Shown here piece by piece: positions 11,761 through 25,500 of a stretch of DNA of 64,000 nucleotides. How positions within the stretch are numbered: the stretch's first letter is position 1; every line of letters starts with the position of its first letter. The stretch covers positions 115,001 to 179,000 of the forward strand of contig CAUJNA010001624.1 in NCBI GenBank assembly GCA_963377175.1, given 5' to 3'. Made by a program: the position numbers and the translations under genes. Below the pieces are notes generated by a model. The model searched no databases. It was given only the letters and a program-made list of their open reading frames with translations, and was not told where the DNA came from. Source of the stretch: Effrenium voratum (taxonomy: Eukaryota > Sar > Dinophyceae > Suessiales > Symbiodiniaceae).

Positions 11761-13264
11761 CTTGGGAAACTGTTGTCCAGAAACTGTCTTTTGTCTTTCA
11801 TAGTAGGTGTTCTTGTTGTTGGCCGTTTGTTTTGCATGTTCATGTTTTCGGGTGAAGGGTAATACACAGAATGGCCACACACAACAATTTGATTTGCTTC
11901 TTTTTGGAGGCGTGTTTCCCCAAATGTCCCTTTGAATACTACTCCCACAAAAAGGAAGCTCACTTCAAAAGTGAGCAAAAAAGGTGATGTGTCAAACTAA
12001 AACGGGGAAATCTAGAGACCCCGTGTTGGTGTTATTGTAATATGCTATTAATTTGAGTTTTGGTTTAAGTCCGCATCGGAGCTTCCAATTCTATTTGATA
12101 TTGATGTGAATGCCATAATTTCTATATAAGAATGTCTAAACCCAAACCAACTAATTACCTATAATGATATGTATATACATATTAATCAATAAATATATTT
12201 AGCCAACATGTGTCTGCATTCAATTTATATATTGACTAAAGTTTAGTTCAATGTTACACATAACAACTTGCAATTTAACAAGTTATTCGAATTCATACCA
12301 TGAACCATATAATTACAAACGTTAAACATCACAAATAACAACTCCATTATCTAGACTTCGAAATTTTGAACTCGGGGTTCCTGCCTTCCAGCCACCAACA
12401 AACGAGTGCTACAATCAACAGCTTGGTCTTGGAGGAGTCAAAAGATCACGAAGCTGGGCTCGCCCTTTGACCATTCTGTTTTAGCGAGGGTGGACGGCAA
12501 GGGCTGTGGAACGGGTTTTGCACATATTCACCATGCAGTGTTCTGTCTGGTTGATTGAACATAACAAGACCGCATAAATAAATCAGTTCACCTTAGCGAT
12601 TTGCTAGCGTTTGTTTTTTTCTTTTCAAAATAGATACATAATAAACATGTTTAGTGGAGGTGTATTACCTGGTTGGTTTCAACCGAACAAATGTTACAAA
12701 GCGGCATCCACACAGCCGACTAAATGGAGGTCAATTCGACAACGGCCGCGAACCCTTGACGCGAGAAAACAAAAAACCACTGTGCAACATATGAATTAAT
12801 ATGTTCCTGTACCTAAAGAAAGACACGATGACATACCATTGCCATATGATGCAGTTTAATATGTGTACGAATCAACTCAACAACAAGCAAGCAGCCTGCC
12901 AAGCGAAGGTCGATACCAGACGCAGCTCAACTTTAGGACACCATCCTTTGATTGCATCCTAATCGATGCAGGAGAACAAATAGTTTGCCAGTGGTCACTA
13001 GTTCCCAAACTAAAACCAACAGGGGTTTTGAGGGAACCACCTTCAAGGAAACTTCTCCCAAGGCCAAATCGCATAGGCTGTGCACACAACTCCGCCTTGA
13101 CTGCGTCCACACACACACACAAACAAAAACAGCGCCCAACGCCGTGACGGGTCTCGGCTGCACTGGAAGCCCATAAACGTTAAGTGCACCGCCTTTTCAT
13201 TCGAAGACCTTTCTAGGGTTCTGTGCATTTTCATGGGGCCGATTTCTTGGCCGCTGGTCTCACA
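11761..13264. other. Probable intergenic region between two minus-strand genes
   Basis: Apart from the AT-rich island at 12.03-12.37 kb and a short CA tract near 13.1 kb, I see no exon with convincing splice sites. If the alternative frame of the last channel exon is right, the gene would end at 13,265 instead of 13,357. Confidence 0.4.
12030..12365. other. AT-rich intergenic island between the channel stop and the downstream exons
   Basis: About 335 bp of AT-rich sequence with no coding potential (TTATTGTAATATGCTATTAA ... TTAGTTCAATG). It lies in the presumed intergenic space 1 kb past the channel stop codon. No polyadenylation signal can be asserted, because dinoflagellates lack a consensus AATAAA. 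Confidence 0.6.
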
Positions 13265-13356
13265 CTAGTGGAAGCTGGAAGGCTTAATCCCCCCTGAAGG
13301 CGTGGGGGTAGGGAGTCTCTGCACTGGGGGCCCACTGGTTCTGCGCTGAACAAGGT

Positions 13357-13574
13357 CTATTTGGGAGAAAAGGTCAGAGCGGTCGGACCCTGCGGACCTA
13401 AAGTCCTCAAAATTCCACCTCTTTCTTTCCGGCGGAACCCCCTCCGGGCGGGGAGTCGGGGGTCGGGGGTTGGGGGAGGATTCTCTGAAGCTGAGGCCCG
13501 CGCACCGCCGGCGTCGACTTGGTCTGAGTCCTCTGATCTGGCGGCAGGTTGGTTCCTCATCTCGAGCATCGGAT
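13357..13574 (-). CDS. Exon 28: polar C-terminal tail with stop codon
   Basis: After acceptor GTCTCCAG the in-phase reading begins [20 protein letters not shown], is rich in Ser, Pro, Arg and Gly, and ends PTALTFSPK with TAG at 13,357-13,359. An alternative frame over the same bases stays open to 13,265 and includes the protein-like stretch [17 protein letters not shown], so a different acceptor or a small frame-changing intron could give another tail. Probably disordered cytoplasmic tail. Confidence 0.6.
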
Positions 13575-16500
13575 CTGGAGACTCCAGGTACCCGTGCCAT
13601 AGTGGGACGGTACGACAAAGAAACCAGGCAGGAAGACCCTCTGTGCTGGCAGAGAAGCCAACAAAATGGAAATGTGCCCCTCTGGCTTCCCGAGAACGAG
13701 TGCCCTCCAGAAAATCACAACCTAGTTTGGTCAACCAACTGGAACCCAAAGAAGGCCAAGGCCTTACCCCCCCCCCCCCCACCCCCACCCCCCATGTTTC
13801 CCCCATGTTTCCCATGTTTCTTCACGTTTCTTCAAGAAAGAATCGCGAGGGACCCGCGAGGTTTTTGCAGATCCCACCACTCTCCATGGCACGCTGCCTA
13901 CCCTCCCCTCCGCTCAGCCCATCCGAGGGGCGGATCCGTTCGCGGATCTGCTGCGCCTCCACACAGGACTCGTTCACAATGTCGGAGATGCGCTTCAGCT
14001 GGTCGTTCATCTTGACCCTGAGTTTGCGAGCGTCATTTTTTCACGATAAATTTGAGCTTTTTTTGGGGGTGACCCCAAAATGTGTGGTTTGAAGAGGTTT
14101 TGGGGGAACCTCTTCTTTTAGGGAACCCCTTTGCAGGGAGCCACTTTAGGGAACTTCTTTTCAATTGGGCCCCTGTTTTTGGGGAGATCGAAACACCCAA
14201 GTTCATTTTTGGGGTCCCCCCATTTTGAGGCAACCCCTTCTGAAATTGTCGTTCAACGGACATATGCTAAGTTGTGGATTCCATTGTCATTTGGCGGCAA
14301 ACCAATCTCGGTTGCTTTTTCAACATGGCGGTTGCTTCTCTCGTTGTTTTCCCTTGAGCTATCTCACAACTGATTTGGAGACAACCCACCGTTCCAAGTG
14401 GTGCTGTTTATGCCCTTTGTTCGTTTTCAATGAGAAAACACAACTTCTTGTTGTGCACTTGAAAAGCAAGTGGACTCGAACTGTGTCCTTCGCAGGAGTT
14501 CCAATTTTGTGCCTAGCAAACCCTTCCAACATCCTGCTGCAAAGGCCCCATACTTCCACTTTTATGACTGGCGGCAAGAAAGGTTAAACTTCCTAATTGT
14601 GTTGCCTCCCTATTCTCTTTCATCGCTCAAGCAAACTCAGCATTTGGCTCAAGACGACTTTGCACTGCTTCCTGCTTCAAGTCAGCAAAAGAGTAGGTCG
14701 CTTGTTTGCTGCCTAAGTTCCCTTTAGAGACTTCACCATGTCATCGCTTGGTTGGCTTCGAAGGGTCCATACCAAGCTTTGGGGCGGCGCCGGGGCCCTT
14801 AAAGTAATCTTTCGAGGATGTCGCCCTTCCAGGCACTAGGAAGCAGATTGCTTAGGCAATTGAACGCACCGAGCGTGAGTATTTTGGGGAAACCAATTGT
14901 GAAACCGCAGGGTCCCCAATATCCCAAATGCGAAACGCTCACCAGTTGGACACTCGTCGAATATTGTTTGTTCTATGCCCCATTCTTACCCTCGCGCCCA
15001 ACAACATAACAGGCTCTTTGAACATTGGTCCAAAATGAGTACCTTGGGAGTACCTTCCCGCAGTCACTCGGAGACGTCACCCAAAAAGAAATCAGACACC
15101 CGGAGCGGCCAAGCTCTGGCAGCGTGATGTCCAGGGTTCACCTTTTGGGGCTGGTCTGAAGAGATACCAAAGCAAAACCACCAATTTTGGCTCCAAATCC
15201 CTATCTTGGCACAAAACCAGTCAAGCCAGCTTGCTCACACAATCTCCCACTTTCCCGCAAAACGGTGCCGGTGTCTGCTTGTTTCAACCAGTTTTGCCCA
15301 GCCCGAAAAAGCCGAGCAGCTGCTCGTGCATAATCATAATGGAGTCGATGGCTCGCGCATTGCCCTTGAGCCGCAGCGCGCTGTGCAGGAACTCTTCCTC
15401 GGGCCATCTGACGTGTCAAAATGTCACCCGCGGGGTTTACCCATGGCAAACTCAGCGGAAAACCAAAGGAATCCCAGGTACCCACAAAAGAAACAGGGGC
15501 GGGAGTGAATGAGTTGAGTCTCCCCAAATGCGAACCACTTGGATGGGTGTGGTGGCTTCTACAGCAAAGCTGGAGAGAAGAGATGCAAACTTCTTCTTGC
15601 AATGATGAACTTGAATGACGAATGGCGGGTTGAGAGTGTGTGACACTCGGAAACGGCGCGTCCGGGAAAAACAAAAAACCACAAAAAACATGTTTTGCAC
15701 GCCAAGGCGTGGTGGCTGAGGCAAGCAAGATGGCGGTTCCCGATGTCTTGTGGAAGCCCTGGATTTATGAAGGCTTGGCCAAAGGAGGGAACTCACAAAT
15801 GTTTGTCCCAGTCGGGTCCCAAGACTTGTTGTTGCACTAAGGATGCCAAAGCGAGCACCAGCAGTTTACCTAAGCCTCACTATCTCCAAGTAGACACCCT
15901 CAGCAAACAGTGGCCCAGATCCCCATCTTCAGCTTTCCCTTGCTTTGGATTGGTGGTTCAAAGGATTCGGCTAGCTCAATCTTCAGGGAAAGGGGGGTGG
16001 GCCGGGCCTAAACCCCAAAAACCATGCGGGACCAGCTGAAACCTATCCAAAAAACAAAACATCCAGCCGGCCAAAAACCCATCTGTCTGCAGCTTGACGG
16101 ATCCTGACCAGTCCGTGTCAAAAGTCCGATGCCCGGACCAAAGGTTCAAATCGATTCGGGAGCACTTGACTGAGTTGATGGATCTGGAGCGGAGACTCGC
16201 GACCTGACCTCTGTTCATTTGTTCCATGAATTCCAAATCAACAATTGAGGACATATCCCTTTATAATGCGTCCAGATTGAATAATGCTGCAATCTGGATG
16301 TGTGGGTTGATCAATCTTCCCCCCAAAACGACCCATGAGCAGCTCTTCCCATGTGGTTAAAAGTCATTTTGTGGGTGGTGTCCCTTTGGGTCACCATGCA
16401 AAGGGCATTCATCAACCCCCGGAATCAAAAGCAGGTGCCAGTTTGCCAGTTTTGGATTGCCCCGATCTTTGGACATACCTTTAAACCCGCTCTTGCAATT

Positions 16501-19500
16501 TTCCCAAAACTGTCATTTTTCCCGCCTCTCATATTTCTTCTTTAGACATCACCCGGCCAACCAACACATCACTTTAAGCTGCCCCACGGGTCGTTGCTTA
16601 AGCCCACCCAAAGCGCCCCCGCCCCCGCCCCCGCGGCCCCGTTCCACTTCATAAAACAGCGAGCGACATAGGAGACTTCACCGTCGCTATCGTCGTCCAG
16701 CAGATTGAACAGAGTGTACGCCTCCTGAGTGCGCGCGAGGCTTCCTGAAAGGCTTGAGGATCCTTCAAATCAGCTGGTAAGAGAATTTTTTGCCTAACTG
16801 GCTCAACGTATCCTTTAAGGGGGCCCTGCTTACGTTCGATTTGTTCATTTGCCCTGGATTGTGGAAAAAAAGGGGTTGCCGCGCTATATACTCCCTGAAA
16901 GACAGCTAGAGAAGGTAGTCCGAGTAACCTTCTGATTTTGACCGGGATTTCAACCTACTCGAAGGTGATTTGGCTTACATCTAAAATGAGACACCCCTCT
17001 TTTAATCAAGCGAGGGATCTCTGTTCCGCCGCTCTGTCAGCTGAGCGTGCTGTGCTGATACGGTGTAGACAGGTTTGGCTGTATGGAAACTTTGTTTCCG
17101 TGTGTATTGCGTTCGAATACTTTGGTAGCTTCTTATGACTTTACCTTTTGTTTCCTGTCGTCTTATCTGAGTCGTGATGCTTGGCTCTTGACCTTATGTT
17201 TGTTCCTTTCGTTTCCCTTTCAAGCCACCTCCGAAAAGGGCTTTCACACCACCTCCGAAAAGGGTACCCTCGACAACAGACACACCCATACATCTGCTGC
17301 TTCCCGTTTCCTTCGCCTCTGGTTCACATGGTTGTGGGAAATTCCGTGAGCATTTTTTTGCACTGAAAAGGAGAGTCCCCTGGAACAGAAAGTAGCACAA
17401 ACACCCCCCCCCTATTTGCCACAAGTCTTTGTGCAAAGAGGATGAACCTCACGGGCGCGGCGTCAATGTAAACCCCCCCTGAAGGGCACGACAGCTGGGA
17501 AACCATGGGGGTTGTCTTGTCAAAATTATCCAAACATGGGTGGCTTCCGCCAAAAGAAACCCTCTCAGACAGAACGGAACGCTAAACAGCCATAAGTCAC
17601 TCGTCACTCATAAAAACTGGATCCAATATTAGGAACCAACATGACTTTTGTTGGCAAAGTGTAACTCGTTTACATGGATGGGATGACCGATGACCATTGA
17701 GAAAACCACTAAAAGGGTTATATTTCCCTGACTGCTACCTTCTTACCGCATCCGTAAAAGAGCATCCATTGTCAGTCTATTCCAAGCACTCCAGTGACTC
17801 GAGTAGAAACAGACTTGGGGACGTTTTTGGGCCCCAATCTACCAAGCAAATTGAGAGAAATTAACAGGAACCACTGCACAGCAGGGAGTCTAGTGTCACA
17901 GAACCATACCTCTTCCCCCAAACCCTTTCCCCCAAAACCTCTTCCCTGACCACAGGGTTCTTCGGACTTAAGCCCAGGCATCCCTTTGAATAATCAGCGT
18001 AGGAAGATCTCACTCCAAACATGGAACCCTGACTGGAACCTACGTCTGGGTTGATCCGGTGGAAGCCCGAGGTTCATCGGGCGCCCGGTAGCCACTGGCA
18101 AGGATTTTGCATAAACACAACACACATCGTTTGTTTCCCTAATTGGTCTCCGTAACGGCCCCAAAAAGGGTACCTCAACACGCAGCTCACAAACTCAACA
18201 TGGAACCTAAAGAAGTATCCCGCCATTCGGGAAAACCACCTTTTGAACGAGACACGGACACCCGCTTCGGTTTCCAGCGAGAACCATCTAAACACCAGAA
18301 AAAACCCGGGCCCGACGTTTTTGGACCACCAAAACCCCACCAAAACCCCAGATCGACACCAGCTTTCCCTTCACATCCCATCAAACCTGCCCTTTTGCAG
18401 GACTTTGGAGAAAACACAAAAAAAAAGAGAAAAACAACACGTCCCCCCCAAGCCGCGAAACCCCCGAAACGCCGCCCCGAAACGCGCCTCGTCTTCTTTT
18501 TCTCCGATTTTTTCCACCAAGGCGCGTGGATCTCCAGCTCCAAGGCCTTGAGCCAGGCCTCCACCCCCGGCTCCTCTTCCGAACGGCGAACGGCTCGAGG
18601 CGCGCGACGGCTCGGGCTCCGCGCAAGCGTCGGGAGGCGCGCGACCGGAGGCGCGCAACCGAAAAAGAAAAGTAAACCACCGATTGAAACCAACTGAACC
18701 CTTTTGTTGATGTTTTTCTGTTGTTTAAGTAAAAAGAAGAAAATCAGTGTAAACATGGTTGAAACTACCGATTGAAACACTGCAGTTGTTGGTTGCCATT
18801 GAAACTGAGAAAAATAATGGAGTTTCAGAAAGGGAGTAAACCAACAGTCAGGCTTTCGGTGGTGGATGCGCTGTCCAAAATTCTGCAGATGGATGCGGAA
18901 GAAGAATGGGGGGTCACTGGACCGGGGTCCAATAGTACTGTGGATGGGTGCAAAATCTGTTCGCACTTTGAAATTATGGTTGAAACACTGTATTTGTGGG
19001 TATTTACAGGGGAATCAAATCATTCCAGGGTTTCTTAGGTGGTGCAGGATTGGTACCATGGTTGAAACACAATATTTGTTGGTATTGACAGGGGGGATGA
19101 ATCATTCCGGGGTTTCTTAGGTCCAGGATTTGAACAAGGATCACTGGATTCCACAAATCACAAGTTCATCAATGGACTCTAGTGGTTACCATTGGAAACT
19201 GATCCATTTTTGGAGATTCCAAAAGGAGTAAACCAAGACCGCAAAGCAACAAGCCGATGAGGAGTGAATCTCGGATTCTATGGGGATGCTCTCCGAAATT
19301 TCGTGGATGGACACAAAATTAGAATGGGGGGTCACTGGAGTTCTGTTGTTCCCTTGAAAACAAGAGGTTGGGGGTCCAACAATACTGTGGATGGTTGCGA
19401 AATCCGATCGCAAATTGAAACCATGATTGAAACACTGTATTTGTGGGTATTTACGGGGAACTAATCATTCCAGGGTTTCTTAGGTTGTACAGGGGTCACT

Positions 19501-22500
19501 GGACAAAACTTGATCAATTGACTAGTGGATCTCATTGAAACTGATCAACTGATCCACTTGTGAAGGTTCCAAAAAGAGAAGTGAAGGATCCCAGCTGTTA
19601 GCAACCCACAAATGAAGAACTCATTTAGATGATGTCCCCTTGTTACCAACCCACAAATCGGGAACAACAAATGGGCAATTGCATTGGAGGGGAGTCGAGT
19701 TAGTTACCAACCCGCAAATGGGAGAATCGATCAGAGGGATTCCACATTTGTTCCCATAGCAATATTTAGGGCATCCGATCCGTTTCTTGGGATCACCTTC
19801 GGTCCCTTTGCGGTATGTCTAACCCCAAAAACAAGGTGAAGAGAATTGGGGGAGGAAGCACGTGGTTTTGAATCTTAAGGGCTGGCAGCCCGTGGACATG
19901 ATTTGGTTGGGGAATCATGCTCACCAACCACTTGTCATGTCGTTACCCCAGGGTTTATAAACCTCTGGCTCATTTTGACCCTGTGTGTGTGATTTCACTA
20001 AAAGTGGGATTCCGGATCACTGTTGCGGGTGACACCTGGAAACACGTGTGTACATTCCCAAAAAAAGGACAGCGGGTTGCCAGAAACCAAATTGGCCATA
20101 GGGGCATCTATGGGAGGTGGAACATAATAGATCCTTTTTGTGGATTAATCACTTCCATGTTTGTCACCCCCGCAAAAAAAAGAGTGAAACCCACTGAATC
20201 CAGGTGGGAGGTGGATGAATACTCATTCAGAGCTACCGGCAAAGTCATGTGCAGGGCACCTTCCATGGTCACTAGCCTGCAGCGGCTCCCCTTGCTCTGA
20301 ATCAGACTGTGACATTCTGGGAGACTCAACACATCTTCCAAGCAAACAAGCTGCATATGGATAAGTTAGATAAGTTCCAAACGCCACTTTTTCAGGGAGA
20401 CGGCCAGTTTGAGAAAGGTGCGCTCATCTCTAGAGGGGCCCATCTCCCGGACTCAGCTCTCTGGGACCTCTCTGGGCCCTGGGAGGGGGGGGGGGCCCTG
20501 GCTTCCGGTCCTGAAGCGCTGCCTCCAGCTCCTCATAGGACAGGCGGCCGTCCCCTGAGGCGTCAGCCTTGGCGCGACGAGACCGGCGGATCTCGTCAGT
20601 CCGCGAGAGGTTTCTGCAACTTGCAGACCACACAAAATCAACTCCTGGCAGTGGGTTTTATGACATGGGGCGTGATGTTCGTCATAAAATAATAGACCCA
20701 CCTGAGGGAGATTGCGAAAGGCGGAGGAAGATGCGACAGGCGGATCCTACGGTCAACATTCTCCAAGCCTGGGATCGTGGCTTCAACGCGTGCGAACGAA
20801 GAAGCTGCTAGGAGCTGAACCCGTTCGGGTCCTAAACTTACCCCTTAAAACTCCAAGCCCTGACATATAGCCCAAGTTACCCAAAAAGTTGAAAAAATGT
20901 GTTTTTAAGAGGTAAGTAAATGTAGGACTCCTAAAAGGTTCAGCCACCATCCACGGGCGATTCTCTCGAGTGCAACCCCCGAACATGGTTGGCTTCCCTC
21001 TCGGCAACTGGACCTGCGCGGCCGTGCCAATTCAAAAGACTCTCCAGCTTGAAACCAACCAGCCAGCTCCGGAGGTAAAACAGTCGGGTTCCTCAATCGA
21101 AAAGGGGTCCCTACAGTAGGTATGCATCCTGACTCTGGCTGAAACAGAAACATCAACCGAAAAGGATCCGTATGAAAGGAACCTTATTCCTTGGATCGCA
21201 ATCCCGCCGTGTGAAACCACAATCTCATCTGGTGATCCGGTCAACGCCAAGGAGCTCGCACGACGTCCACGCAGAAACCAAGTGTTCATATATGTCCTAT
21301 AGTGGGGCCCAACACAAGCAGGACTGTTTATGTGTTTGGCATGTTAAGGCTATGCAGACAGCGCGCCCATCCCAGGACATGCAGTCAAAGCGGCAGCAGT
21401 GAAGAATTGGTACACCTTCTGACTGAAGGCTTCCTTCTCTTTCATCTTCCTCATCACCTTGCAGTATGACTTTGCAAGAAAGAACGCTTACGCCATTATA
21501 AGCCCCGCAAAAAAAAAGAAAGAACAGAATCAGTGGTCATGCCAATTTGCAACTAGGTCCTCCAGTGGAGAGGTTAGAATAAGTTGTCCGCTTGAGCCAC
21601 ACTCCAACTGTCCGCTCCAGCGCCCGCGCTCGCGCTTTACGCCAGCCGCGGCTTCCGTGCCTCTGCCTCTCCGTCGGAGTTGGCGGCTCGAATCCTCGGG
21701 TCTGCGTCAAGTTCACTGGCCTCATGGCCTTCACGTGAGGCTACCCTTAACAACTCAATTGTCATCACAACTTCATGGTTTAAACCGTTACAGGTCTTGG
21801 AGACTTCAGGTACCCAAGATTCAATTGTATTCACAACTTCATGTTTTTCAAAGGTCTGGTAGACTTCAGGTGCAATCACGGGGAAGCATCCCATAGGCAT
21901 CCGGATAACTTTCTGGGGCAACGGCCCAACAAATCCGCCAAGTTGATGACTGATTTCGCCAGGTTGATGACTGAACCCGGCTCCAGATTCACCTCCTTTG
22001 GGTGGTACGGATCCCCAAAGAATACTTCACGTGCACAGGCAATGTAAGCATACTACTTTGACATGCATTGGGGGCGGGCAATTTGCAACTGGCGCGTCAA
22101 ACATGTAAAAAAGCAAACATACTGCCGCCTGCACAACATCTGTATGGACACACAGATTCATCACATACCCAAGCCTGATTACCGGCTTTCCCTTTGGCTG
22201 ACGTAGATGTCAACAGCCTACATCGTACATTGCATGCATCATGTTGCGCGCCAGGTACCCTGAAGGAGCCGCAAATCCCTGCCCCATGCCTCCCGTTCAA
22301 GTGACATCAACATAGACATAGCCTCTGCATCTTGGGGGACACCAACCCAAAAAGCCAGTTCGCAAACCAGATGCTGGTTGCTGTAACGACCCCTCTGCAA
22401 AAAGGTGCATAACTGTTTGTGGGTGCAATTCGGAAATCCCACCTGTCTCAACCAAAACAAATAAAGTCCAAAGATCCAACCTAATAGTCATCACTTCGAG

Positions 22501-25500
22501 CCCAATATTTCTGGGAGCCAAGCGTGAAAACACCGGTCATATGTCCAGACACCCCGCTGGAACAGAAAGCCTTTGCACCTGTGCCCTTGTCTTTTCCTCT
22601 GACAAATACGAGGGCTCAGTAGAGGGCAGTGTCAACAGGAACGTCCAAGCCTGAGCCTGCCGCATCACTGGGTCGGTATGTCCAAAGGCAAATCCACCAA
22701 GAGAAGTAAAAACAAACATAAACCCGCTTCCCTCTTATTGGTAGCTTGGTTTGGTGGTGAAATGTGGTGGTTACCGTTCAAATCCCCAAACTACCAATCC
22801 AAACCACCAATTAGGGGTTACCTGAATAAATGCTTACTGGCCAACTGGGGCGGGCGAGAAGCGGGCCGACAGAAAGCTTCCCATAGTCTCCGGATGCCAA
22901 GGAAGCCAAACCAAACATCGTCCCCTCCAGTTGCTTAAGTTTCCCAAAAAACAACAGCAACAGCAACATCCAGTGGCGAAAGATTCCTTCAACACCTACG
23001 GGGCCCTTTGTCTTGCGCGTCAGCCGACACAAGTTTGATGTGAACACACCCAAGCCCGTTGATTAATTCCTCTTCAGTCATCCGGGGGTTCCCATGACTT
23101 CTCTTACAGAACCCTGCACTCCCGTTGGGCTTGGAAGCATAACATGAGTTGCTTCTGACGGAACCCTACTCGCAAAAAAATAGCAATCCCTGGCCGTTAA
23201 CACACTCTGCGGCCATGGGTCGTCTCATTCAGGAACAGTGCGCCGATCACTCGCATCACGGCAAAGCCAATGACCTGACTTCCCGGGGCTGTGGGCTAAA
23301 GCTGATTGACTTGCAAATGGAGGGCTTGCTTCCGGTTGCCTTGGGTTACACTAGGTCCAAATAGACCCCCTTTGACACGGCCCCCGAAATGAACGGCTAT
23401 ACTGATCCTCGTCTCCACATTGCTTTTCTCTCGGTGCGAATTTCGAGAAGAAGGACATCCTTGTCAATCCTTGTCCCTTTCCATTGACTCTTCCCATTGA
23501 ATAGGATGCTCGTTATGTCCATCACCCGCCCCGCAAGCGCCACATAATACGTTGCTGCACTGTGTTGTCCCAGTTTGGAGATATTCCACCTCCTGCAGTC
23601 GGTCCTTGCCGTTCTCGCCGGTTTCGGTTTCGGTTTCGGTTTCGGGGTCATAAAATCTGGGCGCCCCTTTTGGCTGCTTGGTTTCACCTCTAGTGCAGGA
23701 CTGCCCTCGCCACCGAGCCAGGGCACCACCTGGTAGGCGATCCAGAAAACCGCGTACCTAGGCGCTGAGAGTGGACCCACTTCAAATCCAAACCTTGGAG
23801 GATTCTCAAGCTACCCGTAGACATTGGAAAACATTGCTCCAAAATGATTTTTGGAGAGCGGCCCGTTTTTGGGGGTTAACTAGTTTCAGAGGGAAGGCAA
23901 AGAAGATGCTTCAACATGTGTGGGTGTGGGTGTGGGTGTGGGTGTGTGTTTTTTGAAGGTAATTCCACTGTTTTGGGCTGGTTGGAAACCAACTGGTGGT
24001 ACCGCTATTTTGATGCATTGGCGTACTCAAGTGGCTTTAACACGTTGGACAACGAGGCGATGTCTGAAAAAGCGGCTATGAGTGTTACCAAGCTGCTAAT
24101 AAACTCGGGTCCTCCCTCAGCGGGAATTGCCGCCCCCCCGCCCCGCCCCCCCCCCCCCCCGCCCCCCCCTTCTAGGTTGCCCTAGTCCTCTTTGTACCGG
24201 GGGGGAAGAGTTTTCGTCACCGGGCGTCGCCTGGTAGCGGTGCCCTCACGGCATGCCATGTGATGAGGCCTGACCCTCGTCCCTGACCCTCGTCCCTGGT
24301 ACCCTCTAGCTCCTTCTCACCCTACCGCCTCAAAGGGGAACCCTCCTCCGTTCCATCCTGAGGCATGGGAGAGTTCATTCGGTCAAAGCCCCCAAAGCCC
24401 CCAAATCAGCTCGCCACAGCATAGGCCATGTTGAGCCGGTGCTCGCTTTAAGCGGCCCAGTGCGAAGACCAAGTCTGAAAGGTTTGAGGCTTGTGGAATG
24501 GATCGAAACACCAACTAGTCAGGTTGCCGCCCCCTCCCATCCCTGTGTTTTAACCACAGCAAACACGAGTTCCGATGCAAAGTTGCATGGTAAGCAGTGG
24601 TCTTCGAAATACTGGCCCCTTGAAACAAGGGAAACTCACCTAGGCCTAGAAAGTGAAGTGTGATCCACCTTTTGGAAAATATCTAGGTCCTCCAGTAGAG
24701 AGGATAGAATAAGGGAGCCCTTCTTTCTGTAGTCTATTTTAGTAGGGGAACCCTCCCCCAAAAAAGGCTACTGGGGGACCTACATATATGTATATATATA
24801 TATATAGGGACCCCTACAAGGCTCCGCGCCGCAAACCCCCCGCCCGTTGTTTCGCTTTCGGCTGAGAGGCCATTCGCTGACCTCGTTGATCAGGGGCCGG
24901 GCCAGCAGCGGCCAGGAACCGCTGAAGGTCGCTTCGAAGACCGAGTACGTGGCTTTCAGCGCGTTCCCGTAGTAGATCTCAAAGATGTCACATCCAAACG
25001 GGGAGTTGGCAAAGAGGTCTCGTCTTTTGTTTCCGAGATCCGTGGATCTCAGATAATCTTCATTAAAATCCGAATCGCAAAACCACTGAAGAAGAACATG
25101 TGACACCGCCACACACACACACACAAATACACAAATACACAAATACACAAATACACAAACACGCGCACTATCACAATCACACTGACATTCAGAAGCCCAC
25201 ACAAATGTGCACACACACACACACGCGCACACACGCACGCACCACGCCCAACAAAACAAACACACACACGGATGCAACCACAAACGCAAAACACAGACAC
25301 ACAGACACACAGACACACAAACACACAGACACAGACACAGACACAGACACAGACACAGACACAGACACAGACGCAGACGCAGACACAGACACAGGCACAC
25401 ACACACACACACCCACACACACACACAACACACACACACACACACAGAGGGGTATGTGTAGATCTGCACATCAACGAGACCAGTGGGCAAATGATCTCCA

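Noticed and set aside
14633..14655. AGCATTTGGCTCAAG, resembling a relic dinoflagellate spliced leader (ending TTTTGGCTCAAG)
   Set aside because: It needs two gaps to match and no processed coding sequence follows it, so chance similarity is more likely than a retroposed transcript.
22297..22533. Minus-strand [20 protein letters not shown] as the missing S6 end
   Set aside because: The spacing between the arginine and the LF pair does not match S6 of related channels, and there is no in-phase acceptor.
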